Shown: positions 25,701 to 32,976 of the stretch, in pieces | How positions within the stretch are numbered: the first letter of the stretch is position 1 | Layout of the letters: the number at the start of each line of letters is the position of its first letter | Source of the DNA: Deltaproteobacteria bacterium | GTDB taxonomy: Bacteria; Desulfobacterota; Desulfuromonadia; Geobacterales; Pseudopelobacteraceae | DNA: 36,965 nt | Assembly: GCA_019162745.1 (NCBI GenBank) | Contig: JAFLLC010000228.1 | Span: 1-36,965 of the forward strand | Direction of reading: 5' to 3' | Notes under the pieces: generated by a model | Told to the model about the DNA's origin: nothing | Databases searched by the model: none | What the model saw: the letters and a program-made list of their open reading frames with translations, nothing else | Position numbers and translations under genes: made by a program

Positions 25701-25717
25701 AGTCATCATTGTTATAA
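22697..25717 (+). CDS. Large fusion: U32-like Fe-S domain, cysteine motif, helical linker, prenyltransferase-like C-terminal domain
   Basis: About 1006 residues from ATG 22697, chosen for GGGAGG 6-7 nt upstream; the frame also opens at 22643. Residues 1 to about 330 resemble U32 'peptidase' family TIM-barrel proteins: VMDFCLPDCPYKPWHYIHN (C208, C212), FSCWQL, and GRYAGLIHDIKIVERNSD near the end. Several family members (UbiU/UbiV, RlhA, TrhP) are O2-independent Fe-S hydroxylation enzymes. At 340-350 lies CDLNCGNCTFC, with CxxxCxxC spacing but no following radical SAM barrel. Residues about 380-700 are mostly helical, TPR-like. Residues about 735-1000 contain VHFGFEENGKDCVLKVYLEF, LLLLGFKWDP and MPMWYLDVTEEG, which resemble PatF/PagF-type ABBA prenyltransferases as I recall them; the same fold seems present in the protein at 19773. 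Function unknown. Confidence 0.6.
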   Translation: MIDMDSSGPAMHGKAPSLLDLGMRLHVPYNNDFGLINKLIPYAPYIRSIYLPCNHNVLGSGRNEGRATNRNWDSYDAEVKDIAKIVAPHGIKVNMLLNSLHVSADILNNFHSSALYRYLKEYEFSDVEWLTVANIQLAMLLRRHFPRFKLDVSVLALIDSVKRAQYWYDLVCPDLFCLDLDRSKDLHLIENITLRTGVPVKVLVMDFCLPDCPYKPWHYIHNALKEENPFSCWQLRADKPWYYYKGRSIPPYYLGRYAGLIHDIKIVERNSDSETILRNVLHYAKQSDSRYMLPDGGIVQAGVMPPAISPSVDKLYYNLNSKHPLFKPLPDNVFERTLGCDLNCGNCTFCYDVWKVEWQVRENYELLAGYVREMFPDPASQRYYLGLLDNLHGQRHNVAFIAAIRAMEEYVEEPFRTVLDYFLGLALIELKNPLADVYIKRLNVPELCEHLRQMQVVCRGQEVITYTDFDPYDKNSFVYLRQLALDASSDSSARYNLIESYLRMREENTAQELLESVELDEELLKRFCLAAFDSSCYDIVILLTEHLENVAGLSAPLCARFSVVRQFSRLVKGMAQEEGAPRVFGTSSSYSQKENFAHLFLNSMCNGIRPNRHELEVLAVYCVTLQTEKSRAFAKMIYDFYLTLFPDQLKILTKFQELLFDMNKRTEADEVSKLIDRLNLKNRGELNQLSDVKLSLNGQTYMTNTPAAQQEQFLFVDAPPLVRKKETDRFRGHPVSKRMLELIDTLGGCYRVERSFKFTRNHLLCNRFIVTVPLREGTVCHNQAVSIICRELAMPESYCNYFVQQILTAKKVHFGFEENGKDCVLKVYLEFPYDHSQQLQAVSLSDPWLLLLGFKWDPYAPGVRRVISRYSGLPSYTPQQVHALVTERFPHTQGGIILPLVTSILKMYDNSAPNMPMWYLDVTEEGTPRQSFDVKTYRARLQISHVLPMLRDLCRHYNIPAHQAESYFNTIKGHKFGHLSCGIGRDGEEYIAIYHEVFGQSKSSLL

Positions 25718-25723
25718 GATAAG

Positions 25724-25740
25724 GTGGCGGGAAACGCCGC
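25724..25740 (+). terminator. Possible weak hairpin after the radical SAM operon
   Basis: GTGGCG (25724-25729) can pair with CGCCGC (25735-25740) across a GGAAA loop, a 6-bp stem with one G-U pair, 7 nt after the last stop. The following bases are TGTGCTTCTT rather than a U-run, so termination here is uncertain. Confidence 0.3.
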
Positions 25741-26276
25741 TGTGCTTCTTCTGAATAGACTGTGGGTCATTTTCGCCAAGAGTAACAGAGAAATATTCTT
25801 GCCATGCGCATCAGAATTACCAATCAGGTAGTTAAATATCACCCAATTAAGCAGTGACAGTACATCTTTCCCTGATCTGCTGCTGACATTACGGACCAGA
25901 TTAAAACATGCCGCCAGTGATGCTCCCTCTTCTCCTTCATACTGTTGAGTTCATCAAGAGAAAGTTGGCGATACGTATCGGGTTCGCGTTTTGGTATTCC
26001 GGCTTCCGGATAGAGGGAAACCGCTCCTGCGCAGGCGCCGCCAATCCGCTCCAGAAGACCGTAGTCGTTGTTGAGTGAGACACCAGGATTCCGGGCGATT
26101 ACCGCACGTATTTTTTTCTTCAGGCAGGAGATTGGCGAAGTACGGATGCGATTCATCATCAAGATACGGTTTATCTCGTAACGGCAGTGAGAGTGACAAT
26201 GGTATTCTTGAATTTGCCAGCCAAATTTATTTTTTAGTACTTTACAAATAAATAAAAATGTAATAGATGGTTGCAT
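25741..26276 (-). pseudogene. hipA: hipA-type toxin kinase pseudogene, frameshifted and internally deleted
   Basis: Reading the minus strand, recognisable HipA pieces occur in changing frames. WLANSRIPLSLSLPLRDKPYL, then DDESHPYFANLLPEE (about 26230-26110), are in one frame. NNDYGLLERIGGACAGAVSLYPEAG, then LSLDELNSM (about 26100-25930), are in another. SLAACFNLVRNVSSRSGKDVLSLL and NWVIFNYLIGNSDAHGKNISLLL (about 25920-25745) are back in the first. The kinase N-lobe with its ATP-binding Lys, and the C-terminal end, are missing, although the catalytic NSDAHGKN segment survives. HipA is a Ser/Thr kinase toxin of HipBA toxin-antitoxin systems; no hipB antitoxin gene remains. A continuous minus-strand frame (26276-25839) is an accident of this decay and not a real gene. 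Confidence 0.8.
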
Positions 26277-26346
26277 TGTTTTAATCGAATCGATACCAGG
26301 TTTTAGAACACTCTGGCTCCACTTCCACTTAAGAGGAATTAATTAT
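26277..26346 (+). promoter_or_regulatory. Leader region of the exopolysaccharide cluster
   Basis: AT-rich leader directly upstream of prsT, with AGAGGA at 26331-26336 as ribosome site. It should contain the promoter of the cluster because the flanking genes are a decayed minus-strand toxin and a separate operon. I see only a poor sigma70-like candidate (TTTACA 26241-26246 with TAGATG 26264-26269) and no sigma54 GG-N10-GC pair. Confidence 0.3.
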
Positions 26347-28992
26347 ATGAACATCAAAATTATATTTGTCATATTTTTGTTTACACTTTCAGCATGCAAC
26401 AGCAAGACAAAAGATGAATTATATGCTCAGGGAATCAAACAGCTTGAGGCTTCAAATCCGGGCGGTGCAGTTATCCTGTTCAAGAGTGCTCTGGAGCAGG
26501 ATGAAAACTATCTGGACGCCCGCTTTCAGCTGGCTAAATGTTACGCAAAGTTGGGTAAGCTGGAACAGGCAGAAAAAGAGTTCAACAAAGTCCTCAAGCA
26601 GAATCCCGCCCGGGACGAGGTATTGATTGAATTGGCCGGTGTTCTTAATGCTTCAAAAAAGGGAGACGAGGCCTTCAAACTGGGACAACAATATCTTGCC
26701 ATACACCCCGGCAGTGCCGAAGGTTTTGAAGTCCTCGGGATCGCCAGTGCAGTAAATAAACGTTTTGACGATGCTGAACGGTATCTGCTGCAGAGCGTTG
26801 CGGCTGATCAAACCCGTGCGAAAACCAAGCTGGAACTTGCCGCCGTGTATGTCTCTGTCGGCAAAGAGGCAAAAGCAAAAGACCTTCTGAATGAACTGAT
26901 CAGGACAGATCCGAAAAATGCACGACCACTCTTTATGCTTGCCGCCATGGAAACACGAGCCGGTAATAGAGACAAGGCCCTGGAAATATATCATACGATA
27001 ATGGTAAACCACCCCGAAGAGGCGGTTGCTTCGTACAAAATCGGAATTATCCATATAGAGAAAGGGGATCTGGATAAAGCCGACAAGACAGCCGATGATC
27101 TGTTGAGCAGGTTTCCAAAGCGGGCAGACGGACACCGCTTGAAGGGGCTTGTCAGTTATCATCGGAAAAACTATGCCGAAGCGATGAACTATCTGCAAAG
27201 CTCCCTAAAAATTGCACCGACACTTGAAGCATACCATTTTCTCGGACTCTGTTATTATAATCGCGGTGAATTGGAAAGCGCCCTGAGCCAGTTCCGTATA
27301 ATCCTCGATCATGTTCCTGACTCACGCCAGGCCCGTCTGATGACCGGCACGATTCTGCTTGCCCAGAAACGGCTTGATGACGCCGTAACTGAAATTCAGA
27401 AGGTGCTGCAAAAAGACGACAGGGATGCTGTGGCCCATAATCTGCTTGGTAACGCATATATGGCCAAAGGCATGTTTGAAGATGGTATGCGTGAGTTTAA
27501 CAAAGCGACAAAGATTGACCCCAAGATTGTCGACGCCTATCTGAAAAAAGGGTATTTCTATTTCAGCCGTGGAAAAAACGTCGAAGGCGAAACGGAGCTT
27601 ACAACCGCTGTCCAAGCTGCGCCGGATGCTCTGAACAGCAGATTGCTGCTGGCCTCATACCATCTCAGATCTGGAAAAGGTGACAAAGCGCTCTCAGTTC
27701 TAAAATCCGGTTTGACCGGCAAAAAAAGTGACGCTTTCCTCTATAACAGCATAGCGGCGGTGTACTTCTCGCTGAACAATCAGGGTGAAGGGCTGAAAAG
27801 TATCCAAAAGGCCAAGGATTTGGACCCTGCCTTTCCCGCTTCGTACCAGAATATGGCGACTTATTTTATTGCTACGGGTAAATACGATAAAGCGATCGCC
27901 GAGTACACCGCCCTGTTGCGTAACGTTCCGACGAATGTCCAGGCGATACTCGGCCTGGCCGGGTTGTATGAAATTAAAGGCAATGACAATGAAGCGCTTG
28001 CGTACTACCAGAAAGCCGTGGACACAAAGCAGCCGGCGGCATTTATGGCAAAGGCCGGTTATCACCTGAAAAAGCGGGAAAATTCCAAGGCACTCAAGGT
28101 GCTGGATGAAGCGCTGGAAATTGATGCCAAAAACGTCGCAGCGCTGGAAATGAAAGGGCGGCTGCTGGTCAGCGATAAAAAATACAAAGCTGCGCTCAGA
28201 GTTTTTGAAGACGTTGAAGCGATCAACCCTGAGGCCGGTATAGCGCTGAAAATAGGCGCGTATGTCACGATGAAGGACACTGAAAAGGCGGTTGAGCAGG
28301 CGCAGAAGATTATTGAAAAATATCCGAGCTCGGCACGGGGCTATATGGTCCTTGGCTCTATCTACGAAAGCCAGAAAGATTACGCCCGTGCCATCGGCGA
28401 AGTTAAAAAGGGTCTCCGGGTGGATGGCAATAATCCTCAGGCGTTTGTCTATCTGGGAAATCTTTATGAAGCGTCGCGTGATTATACTCAGGCAATGACG
28501 GCATACGAGGAAGCCTGCCGTAAAAAACCGGATTTTGTGCCGGCACTCTTTGCTCAAGGGGCGCTTCTCGACCAGAGCGGAAAAAAGAAAGAGGCCGTGA
28601 GCAAATATAGAACCGTACTCGAAAAATCGAATAATTATGTGCCGGCACTCAACAATCTTGCCTATCTCTGCGCCTCGGGTTACGGCAGCAAGGAAGAAGC
28701 ACTGAGGCTGGCGATTACCGCGTTCAAGCGGGAAGCCGGAAACGCCGGCATAATGGACACACTTGGTTTTGCCCTGCTCAAAAACAATCGCCTCGAAGAC
28801 GCCAAAAAAGTACTGGAAAAAGCGGTCAGCATGTTGCCGGATAACCCTACCGTAACGTATCACCTCGCTCTGGCATATAAAGAATCAGGGGATAAGCCAA
28901 ATGCCCTGAAAACTCTGCAAAAAGCCCTGAAACAGGGAGATTTTGCCGATGCAAAGGCCGCTGCGTTACTTGTTGCCGAACTGAAAAAATAA
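26347..28992 (+). CDS. prsT: PEP-CTERM/XrtA-system TPR-repeat lipoprotein PrsT
   Basis: An 881-residue lipoprotein. The signal sequence MNIKIIFVIFLFTLSAC has a perfect LSAC lipobox with Cys17. The rest is an unbroken chain of about 23-25 TPR units of 34 residues; recurrent patterns are LDARFQLAKCYAKLGKLEQAEKEFNKVL and FVYLGNLYEASRDYTQAMTAYEEA. The length and architecture match PrsT (the PEP-CTERM-system TPR lipoprotein family), which accompanies exosortase A and its exopolysaccharide genes. TPR lipoproteins usually act as periplasmic scaffolds for secretion or assembly of polysaccharide. Followed by a TTG-started glycosyltransferase 11 bp later, so probably first in the operon. No frameshift or truncation seen. 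Confidence 0.88.
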   Translation: MNIKIIFVIFLFTLSACNSKTKDELYAQGIKQLEASNPGGAVILFKSALEQDENYLDARFQLAKCYAKLGKLEQAEKEFNKVLKQNPARDEVLIELAGVLNASKKGDEAFKLGQQYLAIHPGSAEGFEVLGIASAVNKRFDDAERYLLQSVAADQTRAKTKLELAAVYVSVGKEAKAKDLLNELIRTDPKNARPLFMLAAMETRAGNRDKALEIYHTIMVNHPEEAVASYKIGIIHIEKGDLDKADKTADDLLSRFPKRADGHRLKGLVSYHRKNYAEAMNYLQSSLKIAPTLEAYHFLGLCYYNRGELESALSQFRIILDHVPDSRQARLMTGTILLAQKRLDDAVTEIQKVLQKDDRDAVAHNLLGNAYMAKGMFEDGMREFNKATKIDPKIVDAYLKKGYFYFSRGKNVEGETELTTAVQAAPDALNSRLLLASYHLRSGKGDKALSVLKSGLTGKKSDAFLYNSIAAVYFSLNNQGEGLKSIQKAKDLDPAFPASYQNMATYFIATGKYDKAIAEYTALLRNVPTNVQAILGLAGLYEIKGNDNEALAYYQKAVDTKQPAAFMAKAGYHLKKRENSKALKVLDEALEIDAKNVAALEMKGRLLVSDKKYKAALRVFEDVEAINPEAGIALKIGAYVTMKDTEKAVEQAQKIIEKYPSSARGYMVLGSIYESQKDYARAIGEVKKGLRVDGNNPQAFVYLGNLYEASRDYTQAMTAYEEACRKKPDFVPALFAQGALLDQSGKKKEAVSKYRTVLEKSNNYVPALNNLAYLCASGYGSKEEALRLAITAFKREAGNAGIMDTLGFALLKNNRLEDAKKVLEKAVSMLPDNPTVTYHLALAYKESGDKPNALKTLQKALKQGDFADAKAAALLVAELKK

Positions 28993-29003
28993 CAGAGGCC
29001 TCC

Positions 29004-30395
29004 TTGAAGTTCAAAGCAATTACTCTCATAGTTGTCGATGCCCTGCTTGCCCTTGTAGCGCTTTTTTCAGCCGCTACAGTGAGGTTCGACTATTCTGAAA
29101 TTAGCCAGAGGCTGCTTGAGCCCTTCACAATGTATATTGTGGGCGTTTTTATTGCCATTATTCTGTTTTCTTCGCATCTGATGGAAGTCTACGATCGGAA
29201 CAAAAATCTTACCAAGCGGGCAATACTCATTAATGTAACGTTCGGGACGGTCACCACCTTTTCCCTCCTCTCGGTAGTGCATTATCTTGTCCCTGATCTT
29301 GTCCTGGGACGAGGAGTACTGGTAATTTCCCTCGGTATTTTTGCGTTGTTACAATTCTGCTGGCATTCACTCTATCTGGTCGGAAAAAAGCACCCCGGTT
29401 TTTTGCAGAGGGTTCTGGTTCTTGGGACCGGTCCCCTGGCTGCCCAGATAGGAGAGATGGTCTCCTCAAAGGGACAGAACTTTACACTTGCCGGGTATGC
29501 TTCCTGTCATACCAATTCAAAAGGAGATGATCAGGAACCGGCACAGATTGATGTCCCTCAGGATATGGTCCTGGGTAATTGTGACACTCTTCTGGATATA
29601 GCGCTGCGGGCTCAGGCTGATGTTATTGTCGTGGCCCTTTCAGAGAGGAGAGGGGTGTTCCCGCTTAAGGATGTTCTTACGTGCAAACTGAACAGCATTC
29701 AAGTCATGGATGCCCCGTCATTTTACGAGCTTATACAAGGCAAGCTGATGCTTGAATCGATCACTCCGAGTTGGTTCATCTTTTCCAGCGGCTTCCGCAG
29801 GACAACCATCTTCAGCATCAGCAAGCGTGCTATTGATATTATTTTGGCTATGACAGGGTTGCTGGTTACGCTGCCATTCTTTCCTTTGATTGCCCTTGCA
29901 ATCAAGATTGATTCCAGAGGGCCGGTTTTTTTCAGACAAAAACGTGTTGGCAATAAGGAAAAACCTTTTATTCTCTATAAGTTCAGGACAATGGGGCAGG
30001 ATGCAGAGAAGGGAACCGGCGCGGTCTGGGCAGAGAAGAATGATCCCCGTATAACCAAACTCGGGCGTTTTTTCAGGGGGTCACGGATCGATGAAATCCC
30101 TCAGCTGATCAATGTGCTGAAAGGCGAAATGAGTTTTGTCGGGCCACGGCCGGAACGCCCTGAATTCGTGGAAAAGCTTAAGCTGGTCATCCCCTATTAT
30201 TCGAAGCGGCACTTCATCAAGCCGGGCTTGACCGGATGGGCCCAGGTCAGGTATCGTTATGGTTCTACCGTTGAAGATGCTGTGGAAAAATTACGTTACG
30301 ACCTGTACTACATAAAAAATGTCTGCCCGGCTCTGGATACGCTTATTTTCTTTGAAACCATCAAGGTCGTCCTCTTCGGCTTCGGCGGGCGATAA
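29004..30395 (+). CDS. EpsB-type undecaprenyl-phosphate sugar-1-phosphate transferase (XrtA system)
   Basis: 463 residues starting at TTG 29004 with AGAGG 5-6 nt upstream; the N-terminus MKFKAITLIVVDALLALVALF is the expected first membrane helix, so the rare start is convincing. Four N-terminal transmembrane helices are followed by a Rossmann-like region (VLVLGTGPLAAQIGEMV). A last helix at about 274-298 precedes the bacterial sugar-transferase domain: GPVFFRQKRVG, ILYKFRTM, RIDEIPQLINVLKGEMSFVGPRPERPEF and KPGLTGWAQVRYRYG. The enzyme attaches the first sugar-1-phosphate to the lipid carrier at the inner membrane to start repeat-unit synthesis. The PEP-CTERM-associated EpsB_2 family has this length and layout. 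Confidence 0.88.
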   Translation: MKFKAITLIVVDALLALVALFSAATVRFDYSEISQRLLEPFTMYIVGVFIAIILFSSHLMEVYDRNKNLTKRAILINVTFGTVTTFSLLSVVHYLVPDLVLGRGVLVISLGIFALLQFCWHSLYLVGKKHPGFLQRVLVLGTGPLAAQIGEMVSSKGQNFTLAGYASCHTNSKGDDQEPAQIDVPQDMVLGNCDTLLDIALRAQADVIVVALSERRGVFPLKDVLTCKLNSIQVMDAPSFYELIQGKLMLESITPSWFIFSSGFRRTTIFSISKRAIDIILAMTGLLVTLPFFPLIALAIKIDSRGPVFFRQKRVGNKEKPFILYKFRTMGQDAEKGTGAVWAEKNDPRITKLGRFFRGSRIDEIPQLINVLKGEMSFVGPRPERPEFVEKLKLVIPYYSKRHFIKPGLTGWAQVRYRYGSTVEDAVEKLRYDLYYIKNVCPALDTLIFFETIKVVLFGFGGR

Positions 30396-30428
30396 GTAAT
30401 TAACCTGGTAAAATTTATAAGGAAACTG

Positions 30429-31235
30429 ATGCATATGAAACAGATATTTTTGGCACTCGCGATGATTCTGCTGGTTTCGCTTCCTGCCGCTGCCGGAGAT
30501 TATCTTATCGGCGAAGGAGATGGACTTGATATCGCGGTATGGGGAGTCAAGGAACTGACCTCTTCCGTTAAAGTTCGTCCTGATGGGAAAATAACCGTTC
30601 CCGGCCTGGGTGATGTCTCCGTCAGTGGCCAGACCCCTGCCGACCTGCAGTCTTCTTTGTCAATCAGGCTCAAGGAACTGGTTAAAAATCCCATCGTAAC
30701 CGTCACGGTCAGGGACATTACCAACAGTAAAGTCTACATCTTCGGGGGAGGGGTCAAGGCCGGAGTATATGATCTTTCCCGAAGGACATCACTTTTGCAG
30801 CTGCTCTGCACTGTTGGTGAGATGAAAACTGCAGACCTGAAAAAATCGTATCTGAAGAGAAACGGTAAAAAAATCAGAGAGAATTTTTACCAGCTGTTCA
30901 TCACTGGTGAAAGTGATGACGATCCAATCCTTGAATCGGGTGATTCGCTGTTTATACCGCTGCTGATGGATAAAAATGTCTTTGTGCTTGGGGGCGTCAA
31001 TCTGCCTAAAGCAATAGAATACCGTGATGGCATGACGGTTATGGAGGCAATTCTTGAATCGGGTGGATTTACAAAGTATGCCAGCCAGAACGACACCCAA
31101 ATTCTCAGAAAAGAAGCCGGCGCCGAGGTCTCAATTCCTGTGCGGGCAAAAGATATAACCAATGCCGGAAAGATGGAGCTGAATATCAAGCTCAAGCCTG
31201 GCGATTACATTATCGTCAAGGAGAGTATGTTCTGA
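30429..31235 (+). CDS. XrtA-associated polysaccharide export protein (Wza/EpsE-like)
   Basis: 268 residues. ATG 30429 has AAGGA 5 nt upstream; ATG 30435 (residue 3) would give nearly the same protein. Signal peptide MHMKQIFLALAMILLVSLPAAAG with no lipobox cysteine, whereas many Wza relatives are lipoproteins. A Poly_export domain follows (YLIGEGDGLDIAVWGVKELTSSVKVRPDGKITVPGLGDV), then two SLBB-type beta-grasp segments (KVYIFGGGVKAGVYDLSRRTSLLQLL and NVFVLGGVNLPKAIEYRDGMTVMEAIL). These proteins form the periplasmic/outer-membrane exit for exopolysaccharide. It is 33 bp after the sugar transferase and 32 bp before the chain-length regulator. Confidence 0.87.
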   Translation: MHMKQIFLALAMILLVSLPAAAGDYLIGEGDGLDIAVWGVKELTSSVKVRPDGKITVPGLGDVSVSGQTPADLQSSLSIRLKELVKNPIVTVTVRDITNSKVYIFGGGVKAGVYDLSRRTSLLQLLCTVGEMKTADLKKSYLKRNGKKIRENFYQLFITGESDDDPILESGDSLFIPLLMDKNVFVLGGVNLPKAIEYRDGMTVMEAILESGGFTKYASQNDTQILRKEAGAEVSIPVRAKDITNAGKMELNIKLKPGDYIIVKESMF

Positions 31236-31267
31236 GTCCCAATAGCAATATAACTGCGGAGAACTAG

Positions 31268-32728
31268 ATGGCAACAAACGAAATGGATTACAAAAAATAT
31301 ATAGCCCTGGCCAGGAAGAACAAAAGGCTGTGTATCGTGAGTGCGTTGGTGATAATGACCGTGGTCACGGTCATAAGTTACGTACTACCCAACAAATATG
31401 AAGCCAAAAGCACCGTATTTGTAGAGAAGAGTGTTATTGCCGATCTGGTCAAGGGGTTGGCTGTCACCCCTTCCGTCGAAGACAAGATAAAAGCGCTGAC
31501 CTATGCACTAAACAGCAGAACCCTGATAACGAAAATAATTGACGAACTGGACCTGAAAAAAGGGGGTGGAGCCGAACAGGAAAAACTGATCAAAAGCCTG
31601 CAGGATCATACCCAGATAAAGATCAAGGACAGAGAAGGTCTGTTTATAATCTCGTTTCAAGATGGCAACCCCAAGTTGGCCCGCAACTATGTCAACGCTC
31701 TGGTGAGGCGTTACATCGATGAGAACTCCTCCAGCAAACGAGAGGCATCCTACGGGGCAACCCAGTTTCTTTCCGAGCAGCTGGTCACCTTCAGGGAAAA
31801 GCTGCTGAAGTCCGAAGAGGCGGCAAACGCCTTCAAGCGCGGTTCGGGATCAATTGCCACCATGGATCCGACGTCACTGCTGAAAGATATCAATGATTCT
31901 CAGCAGCGGGCAGATGATCTGAGCATAAAAGAGGCCCAACTGGAAACAGTTATCGCCAATTTACCCAAAGAGAATTCTCCCCAGTCGAACCTGCCGGCGC
32001 TGCAGAAAAGACTGCAGGAACTGCAGCGGCAATATACCGACAAATATCCTGATATCTTACAACTGAAAGCGGATATTCGGGCGCTGGAAGATCAGCAGAA
32101 GAGCGGCGGTCAGAGCAGGAGTCATCCGGCAGATTCGCTCGAGTACAAAAGGGCCATTTCCGAACTGAAAGCGATGCGGCAGGCCGAAAAGAACCTCCGT
32201 GCTAACATAGCGAAAAATCGTGCGTTGCTGCAGGATATTCCCGCGGCGAAGTCAAAGCTTGAGGACCTTGAGCGTGAAAAAGAATCACAAAAAACCCTTT
32301 ATGAGACTATGGCCGCCCGGCAGGGACAGTCAGAGGTTTCCAAGCAGATGGAGCTTCAGGATAAATCCACCGTTTTCAGGGTTGTCGACCCGGCAGTGCT
32401 GCCGATCAAGCCGGTCAGTCCAAACCGTGTTAAACTGATATTGCTCGGTATTATCGCCGGTATCGGCGGAGGGCTTGGGTTGGCTGTGCTCAAGGACCAA
32501 ATGGATGACTCGGTCAAGAACGTGGATATGGCAGCGCACTTCGGTTTGCCGATTCTTGCCATAGTACCCCAGATTGAGGATCCGCAGCAGATCGAAATTC
32601 AGTCCCGACAAGACCGCAGATTGTACCTCGCTTCCGGGTTGTACTTCTTGGTAATTCTGGCGGTGCTTGGGCTGGAAGTTCTCGGTATCACCGTGATCTC
32701 GAATCTGGTGGGCAGGATCTCCAGCTAG
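31268..32728 (+). CDS. XrtA-system polysaccharide chain-length determinant (Wzz/BCA type)
   Basis: 486 residues. A Wzz-type N-terminus (DYKKYIALARKNKRLCIVSALVIMTVVTVISYVLPNKYEAKSTVFVEK) has the first transmembrane helix at about 18-38. A long periplasmic coiled coil (about 140-370) contains a tyrosine-rich LQRQYTDKYPDILQLKADI turn. The second transmembrane helix is about 396-416 (VKLILLGIIAGIGGGLGLAVL) after the proline-rich AVLPIKPVSPN motif, and a third hydrophobic segment ends the protein. No Walker motif is present: the kinase is the separate gene at 32977, as usual for this family. Sets polymer length with the export protein and kinase. Ribosome site GCGGAGAAC just before the ATG. Confidence 0.88.
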   Translation: MATNEMDYKKYIALARKNKRLCIVSALVIMTVVTVISYVLPNKYEAKSTVFVEKSVIADLVKGLAVTPSVEDKIKALTYALNSRTLITKIIDELDLKKGGGAEQEKLIKSLQDHTQIKIKDREGLFIISFQDGNPKLARNYVNALVRRYIDENSSSKREASYGATQFLSEQLVTFREKLLKSEEAANAFKRGSGSIATMDPTSLLKDINDSQQRADDLSIKEAQLETVIANLPKENSPQSNLPALQKRLQELQRQYTDKYPDILQLKADIRALEDQQKSGGQSRSHPADSLEYKRAISELKAMRQAEKNLRANIAKNRALLQDIPAAKSKLEDLEREKESQKTLYETMAARQGQSEVSKQMELQDKSTVFRVVDPAVLPIKPVSPNRVKLILLGIIAGIGGGLGLAVLKDQMDDSVKNVDMAAHFGLPILAIVPQIEDPQQIEIQSRQDRRLYLASGLYFLVILAVLGLEVLGITVISNLVGRISS

Positions 32729-32799
32729 CGGTGGAGCGGTATGTGACTGGCAACTGAACTAATTCCAACTATAGCATTAGTCCTATAAAAAACATCTTA

Positions 32800-32934
32800 A
32801 ACACGGAGACACGGAGAACACGGAGTAACATCTGAGAATTACAGGTAAATAAGAAGCCTTATCGTTCACCAAAAAGGTATTATTGTTTAGATCTTAAGTC
32901 ATTGATTTCTCAGTGTTCTCCGTGTCTCCGTGTT
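32800..32934. repeat. Intergenic inverted repeat of the 'acacggag' family, element 1
   Basis: Positions 32800-32821 are the exact reverse complement of 32913-32934 (22 bp). The arms enclose a 91-bp AT-rich centre with no ORF. The element fills most of the 248-bp gap between the chain-length gene and the kinase gene and could fold into a long hairpin in the transcript. Related 'acacggag' sequences recur near 33930, 34040-34090 and 36810, so this is an interspersed repeat family. Confidence 0.8.
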
Positions 32935-32976
32935 ATTGAACTGTCTAGCTTAATTTATCCAACAACAAGGTGGAAC

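Noticed and set aside
25839-26276. Minus-strand 145-residue ORF as an intact gene
   Set aside because: It is a by-product of frameshifts in the hipA pseudogene; HipA homology jumps between frames.
26300-26346. Sigma54 promoter upstream of prsT
   Set aside because: TGGCTCC occurs but no GC at the required -12 spacing.
32902-32976. Longer N-terminus for the tyrosine kinase
   Set aside because: The extension is translated from the inverted-repeat element, and ATG 32977 has a far better ribosome site and family-typical N-terminus.
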